Assembly: GCA_039111635.1 (NCBI GenBank)
Contig: JBCAQO010000123.1
Coordinates: 1-23,232, forward strand
Direction: 5' to 3'
Length of the DNA: 23,232 nucleotides
Origin: Heterobasidion occidentale
Lineage: Eukaryota; Basidiomycota; Agaricomycetes; Russulales; Bondarzewiaceae
Both the position numbers and the translations under genes were made by a program. Positions 9,264 through 16,887 of the stretch are shown here, one piece after another (the first letter of the stretch is position 1; each line of letters starts with the position of its first letter). A model generated the notes under the pieces. That model had not been told where the DNA came from. It was given only the letters and a program-made list of their open reading frames with translations, and ran no database searches.

Positions 9264-10485
9264 CCCTGTCGGTTTCCGAACGACTCACGATGATTCTCAG
9301 TGTTCTCAATTTTCGTGAGTCGGCTTTCTTTGACAGTCGAGTATTGAGCTTGAAATTATTTGCAGCGTTTGCTCTTATACCGAAGGTGTTCAGCAAGGCC
9401 AACAAGGAGCGCACATGGGCGAGAACCCTCAGTGATTCTGTAATGCGTACAATTGTCAACGCAGGATGGAATATACGACAGATGGTCTCTGTCTGGGGCA
9501 GCACGACCTTGCTGTACGAGAAGTGGGCACGGCACGCGAAGCTGGAAGTGCTCTCGGATGAGATTGGCGAGGGAGCGAAGCTCCATTGGATCGGTCCCCG
9601 GAAATTTGAACGTGTATTTCTGTATTTCCATGGTGAGTACTCGTGAGTCAGTCTGCATAGACACCGCAACCTGACGCCGTACACGTAGGGGGTGGCTTCA
9701 GCTTACCCCTGAACCCGCCGGAACACTTGAACTTCCTTCACAAGGTCCAGAGGGACCTTCAGACATCTGTAGGAGATGTCGGCGTCATTGCCTTTGAATA
9801 CTGTTCGTTTTTGTTTTCACGTTCTCACCCGATTCTGATGTTCAATGTTACAGCTTTGACTCCCGGCTCTCCGTTTCCGACGCAGCTTCGCCAGGCCAAT
9901 GCCGCGATAGCTTATTTGATCTCCAAGGGCACGGCACCTGCGAACATCGTCCTTGGAGGCGATTCTGCAGGTGGAAATCTAGCCTTGCAATTTGCGTCCC
10001 ATATTTTACATCCTCTTCCGAACATCCCTGCGCCTGCAACGTCCGGTCCTTTAGGCGCCGCGCTTCTCATCTCGCCCTGGGTCACCTTCGATGACTCGTC
10101 GCGGTCATTCGCCGAAAATGACAAACTTGATACCACGAGCAGAGCAATCCTCAACTTTCTCGCAGATCTTGTTCGTCCAGGAATTACACCAGAGACCCGC
10201 GCGTACTTTGAGCCTATCGCGGCTGATGATTCTTGGTGGACGGGCTTGGACAAGGTATTCCCTCGGATTCTCAGCACCGCTGGGGGCGTCGAGTGCTTGC
10301 GCGACCCGATCTTGGCGTTTGGCGAGACGCTACAGAAGCACGTGAAGGACACGACAGTGGTGCTTGAGAGAAACGGCGTGCACGAAGATGTGTTGAGAGA
10401 TTTTGGAGTAGGGCAGGGCGAGGCAAGCGAGGCTTATAAGCTGGACATTGAATGGCTTTCTGAGGCGTTCAAGGGCCGGCGCTGA
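9260..10485 (+). CDS. Alpha/beta-hydrolase esterase (HSL / abhydrolase-3)
   Basis: Joined exons 9260-9314, 9366-9632, 9689-9802 and 9854-10485 give 355 aa. The protein is of the hormone-sensitive-lipase or arylacetamide-deacetylase type, which hydrolyses carboxylic or steryl-type esters. The oxyanion motif HGGGF is at residues 107-111 and is created by splicing across intron 2. The nucleophile elbow GDSAGG has Ser183. The acid is probably Asp296 (ECLRDP) and the base His322 (GVHED). The order and spacing fit the family and all catalytic residues are present. The N-terminus has a hydrophobic stretch (about residues 10-28) that may anchor it to a membrane, as in related fungal enzymes; there is no clear cleavable signal. 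The first intron (9315-9365) could be read through in frame, but GTGAGT...TTTGCAG is a good match to splice signals and removal gives a better family fit. A 12-codon uORF overlaps the start. The natural substrate cannot be told. Confidence 0.92.
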
Positions 10486-10697
10486 AGCCCATGGTTTGTT
10501 CGCTCACTCCGCTCTCACTTGGGCGTGTGAGTCGATATTGCGCCACGACTTAAAAAATCTAGGATCTAGCACACGATCTAGAAACTGTAGCGCTGTTCTC
10601 GACATTTGTTCTGCCTGAGCCATTTCCAGTGAAATCATGGCCGCCTCCAGATTTCGGTTTGATACTGATTTCGGGAGCAACGGCGTGGATCTTGTAG
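10486..10697. other. Esterase 3' flank and decayed DNA
   Basis: This holds the esterase 3' UTR and then sequence leading into the apyrase relic. If more of the apyrase gene once lay here, it is no longer recognisable. Confidence 0.4.
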
Positions 10698-10889
10698 CGG
10701 AACCAGGTGGGAGAGACCCCCGAATACTGCCTGGATCTGACGTTCATGCACGTGCTCCTGCGCTGAGGGTATGGGTTTGTGGACGAGTGGAAAGTGCGGA
10801 TCGGCAGGCGCGTGAAGGGGGTTGAGTTGGATTGGTCTTTGGGCACCGCGCTCGCGATGGTGGGAGGGAAATCGAAGTGTGAGGCGTAG
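10698..10889 (+). pseudogene. C-terminal relic of a GDA1/CD39 apyrase
   Basis: One plus-strand frame from 10698 reads RNQVGETPEYCLDLTFMH, continues through a TGA at 10764-10766, then GYGFVDEWKVRIGRRVKG and VELDWSLGTALAM, ending at TAG 10887-10889. This is the typical end of fungal GDA1/CD39 nucleoside phosphatases: the EYCLDLTFMH block, then the last apyrase conserved region, whose usual GW.LG appears here as DWSLG. A TAG at 10695-10697 bounds it upstream, and the N-terminal regions that carry the nucleotide-binding DxG motifs are absent nearby. No splice pair removes the internal TGA in phase. I therefore read it as a dead fragment of a Golgi or ER nucleotidase gene, left by an old duplication or deletion. 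Confidence 0.72.
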
Positions 10890-11397
10890 ATGATGCCATG
10901 TACAGCGGTCGATGTCTCGGTGTCGTGGTTCTCCGTACAGTTTTGTCAAAATCCAACCAATCGTTGCTGGCGGCGGATGATCATGATCACGCGAAAAAAT
11001 CACAGTTTTTTCTTCACCCATGGCCTATGATCAGATATCCACACAGTCTACCAACCGCCCAAACAAGTTGCACAACAAGTGGGCGTTCGGAAGTATTTTA
11101 ACACGTGACTGCGCAAAACCTCGCACGTGCCATTCGCCCGCTTTCCTCTCACCTTCGGGAGCCTGACTTTTTTCCGGTGCACTGCAACAAGGCGAGTTTG
11201 TTTGATGGCGATGAGGACGGATGTCGCTCAGAGCCATGCCGCTCGTCGTAATCCCTCGCTCTCCTCCCTGATGCCTACACGCACTCATCCTGGGCACTCC
11301 CGATCCTCAATACCTCTCGATCGTCGCCTCGCGGCGCTGTTCGCGTCGACTGTCTCTGCGCAAGGCGTCCTACGCCCTGCAAACCGCAACGCCCGTG
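10890..11397. other. Intergenic, 3' flank of serine acetyltransferase gene
   Basis: No gene is recognised. The stretch contains CACGTGAC at 11103-11110 and GCACGTGC at 11122-11129, which are E-box-like, but they lie beyond the 3' end of the leftward gene, so their relevance is unclear. Confidence 0.45.
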
Positions 11398-13118
11398 CTA
11401 CGACAAGAACCCGCGCAGCGCGCCGCCCACATTCTGCACGTCAAGCCTGCCAAAAAAAAATACAAAGCCAGATCAGAAGAAGCAAAAGCAAGGCCCCCCG
11501 TCGAAGCCCCCGCGGGCGCCACAAACGAGCCCAGACTCACAAGAACGTGTCGTGCCCCCACACGCCGCCGAGCTCGTAGTAGCTCACGCGCTCGTTGCCC
11601 GCCATGCGCAGCGCGTCCGCGACCTCGCGCTGCTGCTCCACGGGGAACAAAATGTCGCTCTGCACGCCGAGCACCAGCACCGGCGTGTGCGCCAGCGGGC
11701 GCAGGCCCGCGGCCAGGTCCGGCAGGTACGCGGGCGGGTTCGACGGCGGCGGGTGCGACTTGGAGTGCGACGTCCTATGCGGCAGCGCCGCGGGCGGCGC
11801 GAGGCCCGACGGCGGCGCAGGCGTGATCTTGAGCGCGTCGAGCGCGGGGCGCGTGAGGTCGAAGAGGTCCATCGCCTTGGAGATGTAGATGAGCGAGTTG
11901 GCGTCGTACTTGAGGCAGAACTGCTCGCCCTGGTGGTCGAGGTACGTCTCGATGAGGAAGTCGGGGCAGAGGGCCGGCGCGCGCGGGAGCGATGGGTCCG
12001 CGGTGAGTTCGACCTCTGGCCGTTGCGGTTTGAGCTGCCGCCCGAAGCGGATGTCCCATTCGGGCCCGGAGCGGTACGTGATGGTGGCGATTTCTATGTT
12101 CGGCGCGGCGCGGCGCGGCGCAGGGTCAGCGACGGGGAGCTTTGAATATATATAGAGAGAGAGGAATGACTTACGGCGCGCGAGCTTCAGGCCGGTGTGC
12201 GGCGGCAGCCCATCGTAATAGAAGCCGTTGTTCCAATTCGGATCCGCCATGAGGACTGCAGGACGGCGTCAGCTCGGGGAGAACGCCGCGGAAAGGGGGC
12301 TACAGACCGCTCCGTTGCGCGTATCGCATCGCTACGCTCCCTGGGCTGCTCCGCGCCGTGCCGCTGATGCTGACGACCTTGCCCACCCGCTCGGGGAACA
12401 GCCACCCCGCGGCGAGGCTCTGCATCGCGCCCATCGAGGAGCCGACGCTCGCGTAGAGCTTGTCCACGCCGAGGTGGTCGAGGAGGCAGAACTGCGCGCG
12501 CACCATGTCGAATATCGACACGACGGGGAAGCGCGTCGCGTAGGGGTCCCCGGTGGCCGGGTCGATCGAGGACGGGCCCGTGGTACCGTAGCACCCGCCG
12601 AGCACGTTCGTGCAGACGACGAAGAACTGGTTCGTGTCGATGGCGCGCCCGGGGCCGATGAATTTCTCCCACCAGCCCTCGGCGGGGTTCGCGGCGGTGG
12701 AGGCGGCGTGCGAGGAGGCGGAGAGGCCGGTGTGCAGGAGGACGACGTTGTCGCGGCTGGGGGAGAGGGTGCCCCATGTTTCGTATGCGACGGTGAACTC
12801 TGGCAGGGGGGCAGCGTATGTGAGGGGCATGGGCGTGCGATGGTGGTATGTTTTGTACGACTGGGGCGCGGGGCGCGCGTAGGGTGGTTCGGGGCCTGAG
12901 GAGGAGGGGTTGGAGGAGGTGGAGGCGAGGGAGGAGAGGATGCGGGACTGGCGTGCGGCGTGCTGCTCGACGCAGGGAAAAACGGGGCGTTCTGGCGAGC
13001 GTGAACGTGTGGAAAACGAAGAGGAGGGGCGCGTCGTCTGCACTCGTGGAGACCGCGAAGCCGATCGGGCGAGGCGAGACGCGAAACCAGCAGGTTTGAG
13101 GGGGATCCTGGAGGTCAT
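11398..13118 (-). CDS. cys2: Serine O-acetyltransferase, MetX-type (Cys2/CysA-like)
   Basis: Exons in transcript order are 13118-12308, 12255-12175, 12093-11541 and 11446-11398, giving 497 aa. The enzyme is an alpha/beta-hydrolase acyltransferase. By family it acetylates L-serine with acetyl-CoA to make O-acetylserine for cysteine synthesis. The fold is shared with homoserine acetyltransferase (Met2/MetX), but the sequence follows the fungal serine group: [12 protein letters not shown] in place of the Met2 pattern, [15 protein letters not shown], and [17 protein letters not shown]. The nucleophile is Ser228 in VGSSMGAMQ, the acid is the Asp of LGVQSD and the base the His of GHDTFL. The first 80 or so residues are Ser/Arg-rich with hardly any acidic residues, as in a mitochondrial presequence. 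A Pro/Ser/His-rich loop inserted before the acid-residue strand is probably disordered. The last exon of 49 nt restores the conserved [16 protein letters not shown] ending. The choice of serine over homoserine is inference from family resemblance. Confidence 0.88.
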
Positions 13119-13799
13119 GGTCGCTTCGAGGAGAACAGCAGGCGCAAATGAATATATTCGGTGCTGCTTAAATTAGACCGGCCGAGGACCCACAGACCCC
13201 TTTTCACCGAGTCGGTATTAATTTTAAGATCTGGACGTTTACGGGATTGCGAACGGAGATCGTCGAGCTGTAGAGGGGTGGCGGTGTGTATGCGGTGCTG
13301 GAGCGGTGCTCTTTGTACGACGGCCGACGAGACGACATTGTGCCCGCAGACTGCTGACTTACCCGGGCGCGGTCCATGGCGCAATAGCGCAATATGTCGA
13401 AACCATGGCGCATTCCCTGCACGTGATCCGGCGGGGAACGCGTCAGTGGCGGCCTTCGCGTCAGTCAGCAGCGAGCGTCCCCGCGCGAGGAAGGGAACGC
13501 AGGATGGAGATCCTGGCGACTGTCGTGGCTCGAGACGGGGTCGTAGCGCCTTGCTTTACATAACAGACAGCCCGGTGTATGTGCGGCTGTGCGGCGGATC
13601 TACTGCCTGCCATCCAGTTGCTCACTTGTTCACTACATCATTCCACCGACTATATTCAGGACTATTCACGCTGCCTCCACAAGCACAACAGAGTGGAGTC
13701 GACAGCATGTCGCTTGTGCCAAGCCGTCGCCAGCCAAACACGATCGCATTCCCTGTAGAACCCTCATCCCACAGGCGGTATCCACTGCGTGCTCTTCAA
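13119..13799. other. Promoter of the acetyltransferase gene / SVP26 3' flank
   Basis: No gene is supported. A long plus-strand frame crosses the interval but is Arg/Ser/Cys-rich, has no ATG at its beginning and no motif. AT-rich stretches at 13150-13159 and 13168-13175 are the only TATA-like sequences upstream of the leftward start at 13118. Two copies of CCATGGCGCA lie 29 bp apart (near 13374 and 13403). Confidence 0.45.
13420..13426 (-). promoter_or_regulatory. TCACGTG element upstream of serine acetyltransferase
   Basis: CACGTGAT on the plus strand reads ATCACGTG on the gene's strand, a match to the RTCACGTG site bound by Cbf1-type bHLH factors. In yeasts this element with Met4 controls sulphur amino-acid genes. 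It lies about 300 bp upstream of the start codon at 13118. The match is exact but short; that it works in this fungus is inference. Confidence 0.35.
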
Positions 13800-14983
13800 T
13801 TAGCCGAGTATATGCGCCCCCACACGTAAAGCGAGCAAACTCCCTCCGCGCTCTACCTCCGCCGGCTCAGCGACGGCGGGGCCCCCAGGGTCCGACGAAA
13901 GCGTCGCCTTGCGCGCCGGCGGCGGGCTCAGCTGGAAATCGGGCGTCAGCCGCGCGCGCACCGCGGCGTCCGGGTGGTCGTACGACGCCGAGCGCGAGGG
14001 CGTGCGCGGGAGGTTGTTGAGCGTCTGCGTCGGGGACGCGGGCGACGGGATGGGCGACGACGCGCGGCGGACAGGGGTGTGCGGCGCGATGAGGCCCTCC
14101 GAGGCGCGCCGGTGCGCTCGGGGCCGGAGGCGCGGGAGGTAGTCGAGCGGGAGCGCGTCGATGAGGGAGCGCAGGAGCGGCGTGCGCGTCGGCGGCGTCG
14201 GCTGGCCGGGCGTCGTCGGCGAGTTCAGGACGTCTGTCTCGGCGCGGGGCGGTCAGCGGGGCATCGTGGACATCGCAGGCAGAGCGCGACTTGCCTGAGG
14301 CGGTTGGAAGCGCGTTGTCGTTCGCGCTTAGGCTCAGGAAGAGGAACAGGGGCGCGAGCCAGACGCATATCCCGAAGAAGGTGGCCATGTCCCCGAAGCT
14401 CGGGACGCCGGCGGGCGCGGGCTTCGGCCCACGGAAGGCCCTGCTCGCGCGCAGCCGCGTGTCGTTCGTGAGCTGCGCGAAGTGGAAGAACCAGATGAAG
14501 TGGTCGACGATGACGAGCGCGCAGGACGCGACGAAGGACGGGGAGGTGAGCGAGATGAGCGGCCACGTGCGCGAGAAGTTCTGCAGGTACACGACGTGGC
14601 AGAAGACGGAGAAGAGCACTTTGGGCAGCGGGAGCGAGTCCGTCCAATACAGGAGGACGTGCAGTGCGATGATGGCCTTTCGGAAGACAGTCATGTTGGG
14701 ACACGATGCGTGGGGCCGAAGACGCTCACGTATATCCCCCTCGTGCCAATCAGCTTTGCGTTTCTTGAATGCTCCTCTATGACCTCTGAGAGCCACAAGA
14801 GCCCGCTGGCTGCCCGACACGTCAGTCTGGGGCGATGGACGCACACGAGAACGTCATACCAAGAGACAGCGTGATGAAAATGAAAGCTACGACAGCCGCC
14901 GCATAGCTGAGGTTTCAGGGAAGTAAGGATACTATACAGGGAGGTTGTCTGCACACGGACCTGAGGAGATGCAAGAGGGCCAT
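13800..14983 (-). CDS. SVP26: SVP26/TEX261 family ER-export receptor
   Basis: Exons in transcript order are 14983-14961, 14906-14860, 14809-14730, 14676-14295 and 14233-13800, giving 321 aa. Svp26 (Erv26) is a multi-span ER/Golgi protein that acts as a COPII cargo adaptor for Golgi mannosyltransferases and other type II proteins. The N-terminus MALLHLLSYAAA leads into a first membrane span, then ASGLLWLSEVIEEHSR, the conserved signature. Further spans lie around AIIALHVLLYW, SPSFVASCALVIVDHFIWFF and FFGICVWLAPLFLFLSL. The motif LSANDNALPT closes the family domain at about residue 177. A Ser/Pro/Arg-rich tail of about 140 residues follows, encoded by exon 5; it is much longer than in animal TEX261 and probably cytosolic. 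The first three exons are only 23, 47 and 80 nt, so the start was found by tracing splice sites back from the signature. Intron 4 has a GC donor. The gene is divergent to DID2. Confidence 0.9.
14234..14294 (-). other. GC-AG intron before the SVP26 tail exon
   Basis: On the gene strand the donor is CTCAG|GCAAGT and the acceptor GAGACAG|AC. The 61-nt length is not a multiple of three. Removal gives a tail with sensible composition (TPLLRSLIDALPLDYLPRL) ending at 13800. Retention shifts the frame, yet that frame is also open, to 13867, and gives an Ala/Pro/Arg-rich tail. Confidence 0.75.
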
Positions 14984-15172
14984 GGCGTGCTGGACGAGAT
15001 GGTGACCACGGTAGCGCTCATCGTAGCCGACGACGAGCGGCAAAGCGCGTCACTTAATTAACGGGATCACGTGGCAGATAGACCCGCCGCTCTCCACGTG
15101 GCCCTCCTCCGCCCCCGTCGCCCACCACTGCACCCAGCTGCGCTTTCGACGAACCCGACATCCTCTGCACCG
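14984..15172. promoter_or_regulatory. Divergent SVP26-DID2 promoter with two CACGTG boxes
   Basis: Only 189 bp separate the two start codons. CACGTG occurs at 15068-15073 (context GATCACGTGG, a Cbf1-type match) and again at 15095-15100 (context TCCACGTGGC), 27 bp apart. A TTAATTAA palindrome at 15055-15062 is the main AT-rich spot. Both genes serve membrane traffic, so common control is plausible but not shown. Confidence 0.55.
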
Positions 15173-16046
15173 ATGAGCAACCTAGAAAGTAAGTCCCCAC
15201 GCATGCGCGCGCACTGCAGGCTTGCACGCTGACCGGCCTCAGAGACCCTCTTCCAGCTCAAAGTAACCTCCCACCGGGTCTGAGCGTGCCGCGATACGAG
15301 CATTGACCGCGCCCCCCCTGACAGTTCACAGCGAAGACGCTGAATCGCCAGGCGAAGAAAGCGCAAAAGGACGAGAACGCGGAGAAATCGCGCCTCAAGA
15401 AGGTGCGGCCGGTCTCCTCTCCGTCTCTATCTCTGTCTCTGTTTCGCGTGCTCGCGTTCTCGGTCTCTCGCATGCGGGCTGACCCCGCGATGCGCAGGCG
15501 CTCCAGCAGGGCAACAACGACGGCGCGCGGATATACGCCTCGAACGCGATCCGGAAGAAGAGCGAGTCCCTGAACCTCCTGCGCCTCGCGAGCCGCATCG
15601 ACGCGGTCGCGAGCCGCGTGGAGACCGCCGTCACGATGCGCCAGGTGACGGGCAACATGACGAGCGTCGTGAAGGGCATGGACAAGGCGATGGAGAGCAT
15701 GAACCTCGAGCGCGTGCGTCCCCTCTCCCTCCCACCCATTCACCCGCCTACCCCCGCCCGCCAGATCTCCCTCGTCATGGACAAGTTCGAGAGCCAGTTC
15801 GCGGACCTGGACGTGCAGACGTCGTACATGGAGGACGCGATGGGCGCCACGACCGCCGTCTCGACGCCGCAGGACCAGGTGGACACGCTCCTGCGGCAGA
15901 CGGCCGAGGAGGCGAACATCGAGCTCCAGCACGATCTCGCGGCCAAGGACCTCGCGAGCGTGCCCGACCTCGCGCCCGGCGACAAGGTGCGCGAGGAGGA
16001 CGTGAACCTCGCGGATCGCCTGCGCGCGCTGCGCCCGGCGACGTAG
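15173..16046 (+). CDS. DID2: ESCRT-III subunit Did2/CHMP1 (Vps46)
   Basis: Exons 15173-15188, 15243-15262, 15325-15402, 15498-15713 and 15765-16046 give 203 aa, essentially the family length. Did2/CHMP1 is a late ESCRT-III subunit that recruits and activates the Vps4 ATPase to disassemble filaments during multivesicular-body sorting. The N-terminal basic helix region starts MSNLEKTLFQLKFTAKTL and carries the typical [20 protein letters not shown]. The core helices include [20 protein letters not shown] and [16 protein letters not shown]. The C-terminal MIT-interacting motif (MIM1) reads [14 protein letters not shown] and ends 3 residues before the stop. The first two exons are 16 and 20 nt; both join in phase and are needed for the conserved N-terminus. 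All introns are GT-AG. No defect is seen. Confidence 0.96.
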
Positions 16047-16887
16047 CGGCCTGTGCGGGGATAACAAGCGCGCTGACGACTCGGCGGGCGTCGCCCGTGG
16101 ACGGTTTCTGTAGCACCCGGATGCACTTCTGTAAAAGTAGCGTGTACTGTATCATCTCCCTCGCTTTCGTTTTTGAATTGTCGAGCTTCGACCCTGCTGC
16201 ACTGCGAGATTTCGTATCAATCCATTCCGGGCGTTGCTTCAACTGGATCATCAGAGACGCGGATCTACGACGTGGATCAAGGAAGGATTGGGATTGTGCG
16301 ACCGGCAACGGTGCACTGCGATCTACCTACTCGTAATACCATGGAGAATGAATGCCTCCGTATGCGTACAAACTAGGGTATGTGACAGTTATACGTGAAA
16401 AGGCAAGGAACGTCGTGTCGAGGTGGTGAGAAAAAAATATCATGGTAAATCATGGTATGAACCAGGCATATGCAGGTTAGTGAAGGTGGCGTTGCGATAA
16501 TAAAGAAGACATGTGTATGGTAAAAAGGTAGCCCGGGAATCGAATCGTGGAGGAAATCAGTAGGTAAGTACGTGGGTCAGAAACAAAACAAAGCAAAAAA
16601 ATGGAGCACGTTCCGCATCGTGAGAACCCAGCAGGAAAAATGAGAGAGGGAGAGACAGATGAGGCGGAGAGATCGGTAATTATAGGAGAACATGTGGGGG
16701 ATCCAAGAATCGACAGCGAGAGGATTGGAATAGTGATGCAAAAATTGAATAACTTGAGGCGCGGAGATGCTGGAAACAGGCATGATGATATGGCGGACGT
16801 GGGATGCTATGCAAAAAAAGAAGGAGAACAGAAGACGAGGGAGGAGGGTTGGAGAAGCGGACGAAACACGCTCGAAGAAGAAGAGCA
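16047..16887. other. Convergent 3' intergenic region
   Basis: DID2 and the leftward gene at 16888 converge on this 840-bp stretch, which should hold both 3' UTRs. It is A/G-rich on the plus strand towards the right. AATAAA occurs at 16499-16504 and a short direct repeat of ATCATGGTA near 16439 and 16450. No conserved ORF is seen; a minus-strand frame beginning at 16577 overlaps the real last exon in another frame. Confidence 0.5.

Noticed and set aside
9260..9646. Unspliced 128-codon reading of the esterase N-terminus
   Set aside because: It stops before the GGGF of the oxyanion motif. Splicing at 9633-9688 creates HGGGF and the full catalytic order.
11552..12899. Long plus-strand ORFs (197 and 223 codons)
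   Set aside because: They are antisense shadows of the serine acetyltransferase; Arg/Gly/Glu-rich and unsupported.
11398..13118. Homoserine O-acetyltransferase (Met2) as the product
   Set aside because: The fold is the same, but the motifs around the N-terminal TGLSASSHA segment and PEWDIRFGR follow the fungal serine-acetylating group. It remains possible and is listed as a check.
13161..13829. 222-codon plus-strand open frame
   Set aside because: It has no ATG at its beginning, an Arg/Ser/Cys-rich composition and no motif, and it runs into the 3' end of SVP26. It is treated as intergenic noise.
15258..16067. 269-codon minus-strand ORF
   Set aside because: It is antisense to DID2, which is a full-length, unambiguous family member.
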